Shown here piece by piece: positions 35,165 to 47,800 of a stretch of 64,000 bases of DNA (position 1 is the stretch's first letter; each line of letters opens with the position of its first letter). The position numbers were made by a program, and so were the translations under genes. Origin of the DNA: Coffea arabica (Eukaryota > Streptophyta > Magnoliopsida > Gentianales > Rubiaceae); contig NC_092323.1 of NCBI RefSeq assembly GCF_036785885.1, positions 10,486,501 through 10,550,500 on the forward strand. The letters run 5' to 3'. Below the pieces are notes generated by a model. It did no database searches, was not told the DNA's origin, and worked only from the letters and a program-made list of their open reading frames with translations.

Positions 35165-38100
35165 ATGGAGATAGATTTGGGAAAGCTTCCATTTGACCTG
35201 GATTTTCATCCTTCTGACCAGCTCGTCGCCGCTGGACTCATTTCGGGAGACCTGCTCCTGTATGTTCTATTCTATTAACACGCCTCTTTATTTTTTTGTT
35301 TATTAAAATCGTTTAAACTCTAAAATTTCTAATGAAATTGATGGCTTATTGTTGCAGATATCGTTATGCTGCTGATTCTACACCACAAAGGTAAAAGGAT
35401 GAAAAAAAAGGAAAAGAATTGAAGTTTCAGTTATTGTGCATATAAATAGGCTCACCTGTACATCCATAATTTCCTGCTATTTTTTGCTTAATTTAAATAT
35501 AGGCTGTTGAAAGTTGATGCTCACACTGAATCATGTCGAGCTGTCCGCTTTATCAATGAGGGTCGTGGTAATTATGTTAATGTGCTTCTGCATAAGCTAT
35601 TTGTCTAAAGCTATCTTTTATTCCTGTTTGATTATGATGGTTGGCAATTAGGTTTCTCCTAATCGAAAGTTGATTTTTTTTTTTGTTTTAGCCATTGTGA
35701 CGGGTTCCCCAGATTGTTCTATTCTTGCAACAGATGTTGAAACTGGATCAGCAATTGCTCGTCTAGAGAATTCTCATGGGTAGGTATTATAGCCGACCAT
35801 TTTTTGTAAGATTAAAGCTATGTTCACCTTTTGTTTGGTATGGATATGGTAATAGGGCGTTGCTGCTATCGCCAGTGAATCTCAGCTTGATTAGCTAGTT
35901 GATTATTAAAAGCATTATGCAGTTTTCAATGTTTGCTTTCAAGTTTCAGTCACATTGATTTTTGAGGCTAGAAATTTGTGTTTAACTGCAGGGCTGCTGT
36001 GAATAGGATAGTCAATCTAACAGAATCAACCGTTGCATCCGGAGATGATGATGGTTGTGTTAAGGTGAATTTCAACTACTAAAAGTTGTATAAACTTCCA
36101 TATTCAAACAATATAATTAAAAAAGTTCAGTTTGCTAAACACATCAGCGCGAACAGCTAGCATTCTCTTTATTTTTGTATTTCTTTTCTCTTTACTATTT
36201 TTTTTTTTCTGACGGGAGCTTCTCAACTGAATTTTAGTAATTAATGCTTAATTTGAGATGCTCTTTGTTTATGCATAACTTCTGCATCCAGTAAAGCTTG
36301 TTTGGGAGTGCAATTGCTTTTCTAGGAGCATTTGCTTTGAGTTTAAAATGTCTTTTTAAAGTTTTTGCTTACAATTCCTTTGCAATTCGATTAGTTGTTG
36401 TTTTCTATAAAAATTTCCTTTGAAGCCTAATTTTGTTGCTTATGGATTTGAGAAGTACTTTACAAAAAATAACCACACTCCCAGACTGGCAACTGGTGAC
36501 TAACAATTAGATGTTGTTTACGGTGCACTACGACCCACATCATTTAATGACCTTTATCAAGTTTTTAATCTTGCTTAATTTACTTTTGCAATTTATAGAA
36601 GTTTCATATATTTATTTCCTGAATTTTGGCGATCACTAATTTACACAGGTATGGGACACCAGACAACGGTCTTGCTGCAATTCTTTTGAGGCTCATGAAG
36701 AATATATTTCAGATATGACATTTGCCTCTGATTCTATGAAACTCTTAGCGACAAGGTACAAAGTGAAATTGGCTTATTGATCTTTTAGGAAATTGATTTA
36801 GATTCATGGACTAGCTGAGTGATTTTAAATCAAAGTTGTAGTAGTATGGGCTGTTCTAAAATTAACTTTGAGTACCATCTGTAATGTTGGTACTGTCAAA
36901 CGGGAACACTTGCATCCTTACATGTTATTATAGTATCACATATGTGTCTATTTCTCAATTCTTCACGAGGATTTAAAGGAAAGTTATTTGTCAGAAATTG
37001 TTTTGTTTCAACTTTATCCTAGAATGATACCTAAATTTCTATTTTCTCCCCTGTTTTTATGGCGTTGTTACCTTTTTCTTCATTTGTAATGCAGTGGCGA
37101 TGGAACTTTATCAGTTTGCAATCTCCGAAGCAACAAGGTAGTTTTTTTGGCTGTTGGTTTTGCTCAATTGTTTTTAATGCTTATGGTATGCTAAAAACTG
37201 ACATCAGTTGTCTTCTGCATTGTAGATTCAAACTCAATCAGAGTTTTCTGAAGACGAATTGCTGTCTGTGGTGATTATGAAGGTAGAGCTTGTCTTGTTG
37301 ACAAGATTTCTGACTTTTTTTATTGGGTTGAAAGCCCCATCTCTGTGTTTCAGTACTGACATGCTTGTCACCATTAGGGAATCAGAATTATCTATCTCAC
37401 TAGTTTTTCTTTCGCAACAGAACCTGAGTGCATTTTTATTTGTAAATGTGTATGACCTTGTAACCATGCTATGGCAGACTGTACTCTTATTTAAGAAATG
37501 TGCCTCCAGATTGCTGCTATTTCAATGAAATTTGAGGGCTATGGTTGCCTCTAGGCTCTGTTGCTTGTGCGTTGCTTTGCAAGTTTACATTAGTCTCCTT
37601 GATAGTTATTGAATCTTTCAAAACTAAGACTGAACTGAACGTGGTCTGGTGACAAGCCTGCAGAAAACAGATATGCTTGATGCAATTCTGCCTATGACAT
37701 AAATGTCTTAAAGAAACTTGTTTTCTATCAGAATGGTCGAAAAGTTATATGTGGGACACAGACTGGAACTCTATTGCTGTATTCGTGGGGATTCTTCAAG
37801 GATTGCAGGTATTACATGCTTAATAATTCTTATGTTGGACTGGCCAGCATACTTGATTTTGTCCAAAACTAACACATATAACTAAAATCCTCATTTCTCT
37901 CTTTCCCTTTAATGGTTATAACTGCTGGAGTGTATAATGCTAATTGTTCTGTGATTCTAACATTCCCAGTGACCGGTTTGTTGATCTGTCTCCAAATTCT
38001 GTTGATGCCTTGTTAAAGGTGCGTGCCTGTGTGTTTTAAGTGTTCACTTTTAGCAGACCTTAGCTGTTGATTATCCTGCTTGAAGCTTACAAGATTTCTT

Positions 38101-38662
38101 CTTTCCCATCCAATTATTATGTCTCATAGCTTGATGAAGATAGGGTAATAACTGGATCCGAGAATGGACTTATCAGGCGAGATTATACTTTTGTAGTGTT
38201 CTGATGATTCTATACTGCTTGTCAAATCTATCATTTATTGAATAAAATTCTTTTATGTGTGTTCAGCCTGGTTGGAATATTGCCAAACAGAATAATTCAG
38301 CCAATTGCAGAGCATTCAGAATATCCTATTGAGCGTCTTGGTATGACTACAGTGATTTCCTTTTCCTTGAATTAGTATTGGAATTCTGGAGAACTGATTG
38401 AATTGCTCACGTATACAGTCATGCAAACTGATAGAGAATTACGTCTCTTATTGAGCAGCTGTTCTGTGTAAAAGTTCTTTTGCTCTTGTATATTGCCTTT
38501 TTTGCATAATTGCTTTGTATATTTTGCTTGAAGCTAAATCATTAGCCCTATATGTACTGATTGTCGAACCTTTCTTTTTTCTTTTGGGGGCAGCTTTTTC
38601 TTATGATAGAAAGTTTCTTGGCAGTATATCACATGATCAGATATTAAAGGTGCTTGCATTTC

Positions 38663-38693
<31 letters not shown>

Positions 38694-39269
38694 GTGTGGA
38701 TCGATTTTTTTTACTTTCTGTACTTCCCAAACTATGTAGTAAACTTAATTTGACTTTTGGAACAAAAGTAAGTTCTGACATGCCATCTCTGTTCCCATGT
38801 CTGTGCCCTTGTAGCTGTGGGATCTGGATGATTTACTGCAAGGTTCTGGAAATTCCAAGACTCAGTCAGCTGTTGCAGACAGTGATAGTGACGAGATGGA
38901 TGTGGATGATGCAATGGCAAAATCTTCCAAGGGTGTGTAAAATCTGCTTCCTATAGCAGACGTCTCTGATTCTTGCATTTTATTCTGAAATTTCAGTTCT
39001 ATAATTTAGATTTTGGGGATACATCTCAAGTTTTTGCACATAGCATTCAACTAGTTTTATCACAGTGAGATTGATTCATGCATGTTTCCTGTGTCTGCTA
39101 TTACTTTTTACATATCATGATTATATATGTTTCACAATATTTGGCTGGATGACTGAGAATTTTATTTTGCATCTGACCACATCATGTATGCTGTGCAGGC
39201 ACCAAGATGAAAAACACAAGTAAAGGACAAGATTTTAGCAACACGAGCAACTTTTTTGCTGATTTGTGA
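35165..39269 (+). CDS. WDR55: WDR55, WD40-repeat protein
   Basis: Fifteen coding exons: 35165-35259, 35358-35390, 35503-35567, 35692-35779, 35992-36064, 36649-36755, 37095-37137, 37226-37282, 37732-37808, 37970-38018, 38130-38176, 38267-38340, 38594-38649, 38815-38932, 39199-39269; 350 aa, the family's normal size. It begins MEIDLGKLPFDLDFHPSDQL. WD-type blades are seen at LLLYRYAADSTPQRLL, AIVTGSPDCSILATDVETGS, TVASGDDDGCVKVWDTRQ, LATSGDGTLSVCNLRSNK and SISHDQILKLWDLDDLL. The KVWDTR segment is a WDxR box of the kind that docks to DDB1 in CUL4 E3 ligases; plant WDR55 is known to bind DDB1 and to be needed for reproduction, and animal WDR55 acts in rRNA processing. An acidic tail (DSDSDEMDVDD) precedes the lysine-rich end. 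One intron (after 38176) uses a GC donor. Confidence 0.93.
38662..38694 (+). repeat. C-run plus (CT)n in WDR55 intron 13
   Basis: A run of about ten C is followed by (TC)n inside the 165-bp intron 38650-38814. It sits near the donor side, so it is not the acceptor polypyrimidine tract. Confidence 0.7.
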
Positions 39270-40896
39270 TGGACTGAATTGTTCAGTAGCTTCATCAATT
39301 TGTACATCTCGGATATGAAAATGTTGATGTTGATGTGAGGAAATTATATAGCTGCAAAGCATAGCTGCTGGTTGCAGAATCAAAAGTACGTTTTTACCTA
39401 AGCATGTTCCTTCTAGAATATACCCCATTTTGGTGACCCGCTGCTTGAGGGCAAAAAAGGAAAAGCCACTATGCAGATTTCAGACCCTCAGTTTCCCTGT
39501 GCTTGGTCCTTGGAGGGAGAAATGTTACTCTATGCTCTCAACTTCCATTTGTATGTTGAAGAGTTTTATGCTAGAAGATTTGTGGGTTAGATCATAGCAG
39601 ATGAACATTTTGATATCTACCATCTTTCAAACATGTAGTTGCATATTCTCTTTATTTTGTGGGTTGGTTCCTGTGTGGTGGTTGTGATTCAAAAGTAAGC
39701 AGTAAGCAAAATGCTGCTTGCTTTTGTTCTTCCCATTATAAATCCAGTTAAAAAAGAGAGCACCTTTCAGTCTATAGCGATGCATTCTGAAATTTTATAA
39801 ACGGATGGACTGGGTGGTGGATTTGCGGATTTATATTGGTCGTGTATGTTCACTGTTCGCTCCACATTTGGGCTTCGACTGTTATTGAGAACTGAGATAG
39901 CTTTGATCAGAATTTTCATGTTCTCTCTGACCACCCCTCTTCCCCCCTCCCCCCTCCCCTCTCGTCCTCCTCCTCTCCCCCAAAAACACCCAAAAAAAAA
40001 GTACTTCTTCCATTTCGTTCTGCTTATGGTAGGTTAATTGTACTACATGTAAATCGCCTATTATTAGATTAGATCGCCTCTAGTAAGTAGTAAGATCTGA
40101 TTAGAAAGTGCATTATAATCAGTATACCTAGTTATAAATTTGCGGAAGGGAATCAAATCAGACGAGGGACTTGCTAACATGATGTTGGCAGTTCAATCTT
40201 CACTCTTTTTTTTTTTTTTTTTAATTGCAAGTCAGACATTGTACGTATATAATGCTGTTCAGTATTCAGCAAGTGTACAAATTATTAAATCGCAAAAGAT
40301 GTTTTTTTTTTTTTTTTTTTCCAAAAGAAAGCTAAACAAATTAAGTTAATGCCTCTCGCTGATCCCAAACGTCCCAAAATGCAGGTCCTGCATGACTGTT
40401 GCCCATATTCTGGGAAATAGTTATGCAACTGGAAGCACACTAATATAGGGCTCACATAATTCCATATTAAGGGAATCAATTTAATCACGCCCTAGAGCAA
40501 GAATACCAAACAAAATTGAAGAATAAAAGACCGTTCTGTCTGTTTTTTTGAAGAATATAAGATGGAAACAAATAGCTGTAGTATGCGTATATTTTCTACT
40601 CGTATAAAATCGAAACATCAGCAAAGCATACACAGAGATAGAATGATCATTGGCCAGCCAGAAATCAGAAATTTGACTTCCTGAAAAAACTCAGGGATCC
40701 GTAAGGGGGGGAAAAACACCCAAGCAATAATGATTCCACAACTTTTCCCTTGTGCACCCAGAAGCGGGCAAAATTTTCTCGTATCTCTCGAATGCTCTGA
40801 GCAAGGCTGATTATATTGAACAGATTGAATAACCACCTCCAGACCCATTTCAACCTAATCCATTGAGGACTTCCAAACTAGGAGTACATGAATCTA
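39270..40896. other. Convergent 3' flanks of WDR55 and TRAPPC11
   Basis: No gene is seen. The left part is the WDR55 3' UTR and the right part the TRAPPC11 3' UTR (minus strand). A C-rich simple tract (39938-39990) and T runs (40208-40222, 40303-40320) give spurious open frames. Confidence 0.6.
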
Positions 40897-43800
40897 TCAA
40901 ACTGCAACAGACCCTAATCTTGTATCTGTTGTATCACTCAGCCTAAACTGAGGCTTAGATGGGAAAACAAAAACAAAAGATGAAGCAATTGAGGGCTGAA
41001 AGCCAGCACTATATCTGACGGAGGTTACAGAAACTCGAGGTAGCTGTTGTGAACCCGAGGCCAGAGGAACAAGCTTGAAACTCAGTATATGCTCGGATTT
41101 GGGAAGAACAAAAATTGTGTCATTATGAGACCCAGACAACACAAAACTTTGTGAATCTGTAAGTGAGTATTTAATCTCCTGGAGCAGTTGGGTTCGATTA
41201 TGAATTCTAACGGAAAATGTAAAAGGGTCTCCAAGAATGGCATGTGCAGGACACTCTAAACTCACAATTATTGGGGGTTGCTCCACATATACATCCGGAA
41301 GCCTCTGTTTTGTCAAAACTTCTGTAGTGCAAGAATCAGATAGTTCTTTGTCGCCAGAATCTCTCCTCCATCTCAAACACACTGTTCCAATCTTCAATTT
41401 TGCAGGATTTACCTCAGGAATGACAGAAAAGATTTTTTTGAACTCCTCACCTGGCACTATAGGGGCAGGTTCCATGGAGTCCTCAGTCTTTTGTCTTACA
41501 GTGCAACTGCCATCAGTCTCTGACTCTATAGACATTGATAGCAACCGCAATGGGACTTCTGAACAGTTCTTTGCACTAACAAGAAGTATGCTTTTTTCCT
41601 TCAAAGGCAGTATTGGTGTCAGATCAAAATCCCCAGTTGCTTTAATCATAGATGGCAAAAGAGGGTCCTGCCTAAAAGGCAACATATACCTATGGTTGAT
41701 TATCAGAGCAGTCTTCCCTTCAATCTCCAAGTTTTTGTGCACATGAACTTTTTGTGAGCTAGTTTCACTACTACAAGGATTGTAACCCAATGACACGTAC
41801 AGCATAACAGGTTTGGGGCGATTCCATCTAATTTCCAGCTTGCAGGACCATGACTTTCCTTCACTGAGAACTGGTACAGAAATCAATCCAAAAGAAGGTT
41901 GAATTTTACGAATATTGTCAGAACCAGCATCGGATTGGTCCTCACACTCTTGGCCTGAAACTCCTACAAGCTCCACATGAAGATTATCTGTTGAAAATGG
42001 TTCCACATCCCTGGGACTAAGCAAGCCTCCCCCTTTTGTATCCACCAGGTTAATCTTCAACTCACCAGAATGGACTGAATGGCCCTTTGAGGTAACAGTC
42101 ACAGGTACAACAAAGTTCTCCCCAACTAATGCAGGGCCAGAAGAACTTAATTTCAGATCGACTTGTGGATCTGGTTCTTCAACCTGGATGGCTTTCTGAC
42201 CAGAGGATGCCAGAGCAGGATCCTTGATTGGTACAGTTTCTAGACGGTTTTCAAATTTCCAAAGAGGCAAGTCATTCATTGAAGCAGGACTCTCTGCTCT
42301 GCAACAGATGGTGAAGTGTGGTCCTATTCTTGCAATAACATACATGCACTCAAGCTTACCACTTTGCTCTGCATCCATTCGCAAGATATCTTACTTTCCA
42401 GTGGCAGTAAATAAATAAAAAAACAGTTGATATAATGAAGGGTCCCAAATTGAAGTCAACCAAAGCAAACAAAGAAACCTAATATTGGAAGTAACAACGT
42501 AGAGAAAGAGAGTAGACAAATACACAAGTAGGGGTCTGAACCAATAGATCTCCTTTTCATATTTTAACTTTTGTTTTTTCCCTTCGCATCTTTGGGTTAA
42601 TGAAGCTTATTCTGGACAATAGACAAGTGTAAAACTGCAGTTTCGACAAGCCAGAAGAGCTCTTTCTACAGATGAGTGGATAAACAACGAAGACTTCTCT
42701 GTCAAAAGCAGCAGCCATAACTAACTTGCACACCAAGTTAAGAGAACAGAATGACCAAGGAAGCCAATAAACAGCTACCAGGGAATTGTAGCAGGACTTG
42801 TGGAAACAAAAGAGAAATCTTGGAGAAAGGATGGTGGCCTTTGTGGGGAGAAAGGGTGGCGGGGAGGGGCTGTTTCGAAGTTATTGCACATACCGTAAGT
42901 GTATAACAAGTAACAGCTAAAATTTTGTGATGGAAAGAAACAATTTTGACCTTGAAACTGCAGTTTCACACTTGTCTATTATCCAGAATAATTCATTAAT
43001 CCAAAGATGCAGCCGTAACTAGCTGGCACACCAAGTTAAAAGGACAGAATGACCAATTGAAGCCAATGAACAGCTAGTAGGGAATTGTAGCAGGACTTAT
43101 GGAAACAAAAGAGAAATCTTGGAGAAAGGATGGCGGCCTTTGTGGCGAGAAAGGGTCGTGGGGAGGGGCTGTTTTGAAGTTATTGCACCTACCATAAGTG
43201 TATAACAACAGAAATTTTTTTATGGAAAGAAACAATTTAACTGGATCAGACGGGATATGAAGTACTACTACAAACAACAAAGAAATATCATATTTCATCA
43301 CTCAGTTTTAAGTAAGGATGAAATATGATCTAACTAAATTGAACTTTTGGTATGAATAATATAATTACAATCAACTTAGATATGTAATGGACTCAAATGC
43401 AATAATATTATCATGTAGCAGTAACAATGGTTTTTAAATAACATATCCATTTTTCAAGGTAAAAGAGAAATAATATTCTCGATGTGTTTATATGGTACCA
43501 TGAACCCAAAATTCATGAACTGCAGTGACACTGACTGTAAGCAATGAAGGTACATTAATCAACTTTATCTAATTAAGATATATTCTCTAAATCGCATACC
43601 TGCATCAAACCAATACAAATCAAATATAACTATATCTACCTTATCCATCAACCCAATTGATTTAAGCCGTCAAAGGCACAATAGAAATTAGGCCAACAAA
43701 CAATTGCAAGATGAGATGACAACCAAGTTCACAACATTTAAATGACAACCTAGATCAGATAGTTTACAAAAGCCACAAAGTCTAATCTATAACGTTTTGC

Positions 43801-44854
43801 CTAAAAACTAAGTACTCTAATAGAAAAACCCAAAAAGGTGTTGGATTATATTCATCTTTCACATTTCCTTTTTCCATGGGAGCTAATGGGGCAACTGATT
43901 CACTTTTACTTGTTCATCCGATAAAAACAGAGCTGAAAAAACTAGCTTACCAGATTTTATGTCATATGTCAGCCGCAACCATTTGTTGGTAGCAATTTCC
44001 AGGGCAGGAGCCATCTCCACTCTGCGACCAGGCTGTACATTGGAGATTGCAGCTAACTGGGGCCTCTGGCCATTTATAATAATGAAATTACATTCGGTTT
44101 GGTTAAATTGGATCTCTAACTGATCAATTTCAAACTTCAGAGGCAACCGTGTCAGAAGTGAAACTGTGAGCATGGTCGATCTACCAGGCTTAATTATTTG
44201 CTCATGAAAAGCAACTGATGCAAGAAGTGCCACTCTTAGGGGGCTCACAAGATCAATCTCAAGATAAAGAGGATGACAATCAGTTACTTTAAGATGGTTA
44301 TTCTCTTCATTCAATGCAATTTCTGATTCTCCTCTGATAACTCCAAATACTTCCTTGTGTATCATTTCTCTCTGGAGAAGGCTTGGAGGCCCAGCTGGGC
44401 CACAGTCCTTAAAGAACTGGGCATCCTCAGTATTTGAAACTGGCAGTGCAGCCATTTCAAGTGATTGCTCCACGAAATCTTTCACGGAACCAGTTTTCCT
44501 TGAGCATTCTCGAAGGTAGCCTAAACCCTCCCACAACAAAGCTACCCAACCCTCCTGTCGATAAAGATTTGCAACATTGTCCAAAATCTGTTTTGCATCA
44601 GCAAATTCATTTATTGAGAAATATTCCCGCGCCATCTGGACCCCACAATAGGAGGCCATCCGCAAGGTCTTATTCTTGTTATATGCTTCAAAACATCTTT
44701 TCAGAAGAGCTATTATTTCAAAGGAATCTTGGAACCTTTTCCCCTCAGCAAGAGAGTAGCGGACAAACTCTTCATCAGTAAGACTGCTAAACGCACAAGA
44801 TACCATATTATATATACAGGAAGCTTTGGTGGGGGAATTCAAAGGTAGTCGAGC

Positions 44855-44891
<37 letters not shown>

Positions 44892-47800
44892 ACAAGCAAA
44901 AGATGAACTCACAGTTGCATTGTGAATGCCTCCCCACCATGCTCAAGTAGTCTTGCAAACTGACCAACATAAACAGAATCAATCACAGATTCGTTACTTC
45001 CATTCTTCTCATCAGCAATTTCTGACATTGATAATGCAAGTTCCTTGCACGAACTCTTCTGTTTCAAATATTGAGCTGCTGACTGTTTCAGGGTAGATAG
45101 TAAGATATAATTAAGATAAAGAAATGTGGAAGTCCAACTACAAAACTGATTTAATGCTTAAAAAGAATCAGGCAATTAAAAAGGAAAAGAAGCAGGCCAC
45201 ATATTTGGTCTAACCCTATTCTTCTGTGCAGACACTAATTTAGCTAGCCATTTCCAATAATCTGAGAATGATCTGGCTATAGCTAATTCTGAGGTTGAGT
45301 AGCTAGGACTTTGAATCAGCAAGAGCCAAGTATCACCCCCCCCCTCTCTTTTTTCCCAAGGAAAAATTTCCCAAAAACACCTTTCAATAGTCTTGAAAGG
45401 ATTGAGGCATGTAGAGGTAATAGAGATGTCAATTTGCTATTTCCTGTTATTAGGATAAAGAAGAGTGAAGAGTTCTCCCAGATGACATATGATAGTGATG
45501 TTCACATCTCTATTTAGCATTCTTACATTCAGTGCATTTAATTAAATATCTTTGACAGAGATATAAAGGGATTGAGAAGCCAACTTTGGTTTTTTCTTGT
45601 ATGCAAATACTTTCCTCCCTTGTAATAAATTCTTTTTTTCCAGCTAGAGAATATAATGAACACTAAGACAAATGCAAGATACAACACTTTTTGAATCAAA
45701 TTATCCTACTATGAGTTTAGGGCCCATTTTAATTGAAGTTGCATAGAAAGGATATCCACAAACCTGGTAATAATAAGCTGGATAGAATTCCCATTCAGTC
45801 AATTTATCTGCAGTTCCTGAAGTTGGAGATGAAATGTTTTGGACAGCAGCAGAGCTGCTCTCTAAAAGTTCAGCAAACACCAAATATTGCCTGCTTAACC
45901 ACTCCCAATGAAGAAAATTAGCATCTGGTGCTCCCACAAGCCTCCTATAAGTATCAGTGTGGCGGCGGAACCATATAATTGCTTCTGCTAATTTTCCACT
46001 ATGCATGAGCAAAGTTGAAATTTTAAAATTCAACTGCTCTGCCACAGTCTTGATTTCAACTAAGCGTAAAATTGGAGACAATCTTGTAGAAGCCCCAACC
46101 ATCTGCAAACAAGCACAGAAATAACAGAATTATGATTCCTAACAGCATATTCTATATGTTTTCTACACACACGCCAACATCTATGTCAAGAGAAGCTGAT
46201 AAAGACATAATATGAACCAATTGAACTCGTCTTGTGGTAAAAAACAACAGCTGTTTACCAAAAGGAAGCAGGCTTCCTCTCCATAAGCGTCAATATGACC
46301 TATTAATGTGCACAATACCATCCAGCTTGGAAAGGTGAATAAATCAATATTCTCTTCTACTTGCATTGTAATGAACCTAAACTAGCCTACATAGCTGCAA
46401 TCAAAGTGCAGAAATTTAAACTCATTCTCAAGTATTTTGAGATCTGCTAAATACATCTTTTAAGTAATTGATTTTGAGGCTGCAAATACACTTAGATTCC
46501 ATAAAGCTAGATGGCATGTGTTAAAGTAGTAAATTTCTGCATAGTTGGGAGGGCTTGGAGGAGATTTATGAGTAATTTCCACAGACATTAAAATGAGTAC
46601 TTTTAACATAAAAAGGAGGACCCATATTAGCTCACCATTTAACTACCGTAAGAGCTCCCAGGTGAAAATTTCTTTTTCCTGTAAGCTTGCCTTTGCCATG
46701 GATAACTGGGTATTATAGTCTAAGTTGCAATTGCTTTCTAATGGCAACCATATTAGCTCACCATTTAACTACCGTAAGAACTCCCGGGTGAAAATTTCTT
46801 TTTCCTGTAAGCTTGCCTTTGCCATGGATAACTGGGTATTATAGTCTAAGTTGCAATTGCTTTCTAATGGCAACAATATCATTTAGTGCATAAAAAAAAA
46901 ACTGTATCCTACTATTCACCATGGCATATAAAGCAGAAGACAGTTGCCTAACCAAGGTTATCATGAGCTAATAATAACTTTATGAGACTAATTAGATTGT
47001 TATCTTATGAAAGAAAATTATACCTCTCGCACTGAATGGTAGGCTTCATCATATAGCCTCAAAGCTTCAGCCCAATCTCTACGAAATTCTGCATATACCC
47101 CAACCTAGCAATACAGAAGTTCAGGCAAATAATCAGACAAGGAAGAAATATGAAGCACAAGAGAGGAAAGATGGCAAGATACTGAGTTCAGCCCTTCATG
47201 TTCTGATCAAGTGTTAGCTCTTTTGATGCATTAATTTAGGAACATATTTAATCAACATAAAAAGTTAGCCTGCATTGAATACCATTTGAGTATGCAGGGA
47301 TAAAGTTTCATCCTATATCAACCGAGGAAAGGACCTCTACACAAAAACAACTAAACCCCGATCTGAAAGTGAAGAAATACTCTACTGATGAATCATGATC
47401 AATACTTCCAGACAAATCCTGAATCTTGCGGATGACAAATTAAATTTCTAATTTTGTCAGCCTACTTTAAAGGCTCACAATTGCTTTTGTAGCTTGACTT
47501 GCATCTAGTTGCAATGCAAAAATTTTACACTATCGTAATAATGGTTCTGTTGCTTCAGGCATAATAGTATGCTCCATGTTGATTTCAATAGAACGTAAAA
47601 ACTCCAATATCCTTGCATTGGCAAAGTAAACAAGTAAACTACTAGAACGAATTTTAAAACATGGAATGTAAAGGGAATATTATTTCACCAGTAATGCTTA
47701 GACAGCAGCTTATTTACCACAGTAGGATAAATTTGATTGCAGGAAGTTTCAGAAGACATGATTCTACCTTGAAGAACAGGATTTATTATTACATTTTCCT

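Noticed and set aside
41237..41746. 169-codon plus-strand frame
   Set aside because: Antisense shadow of the last TRAPPC11 exon.
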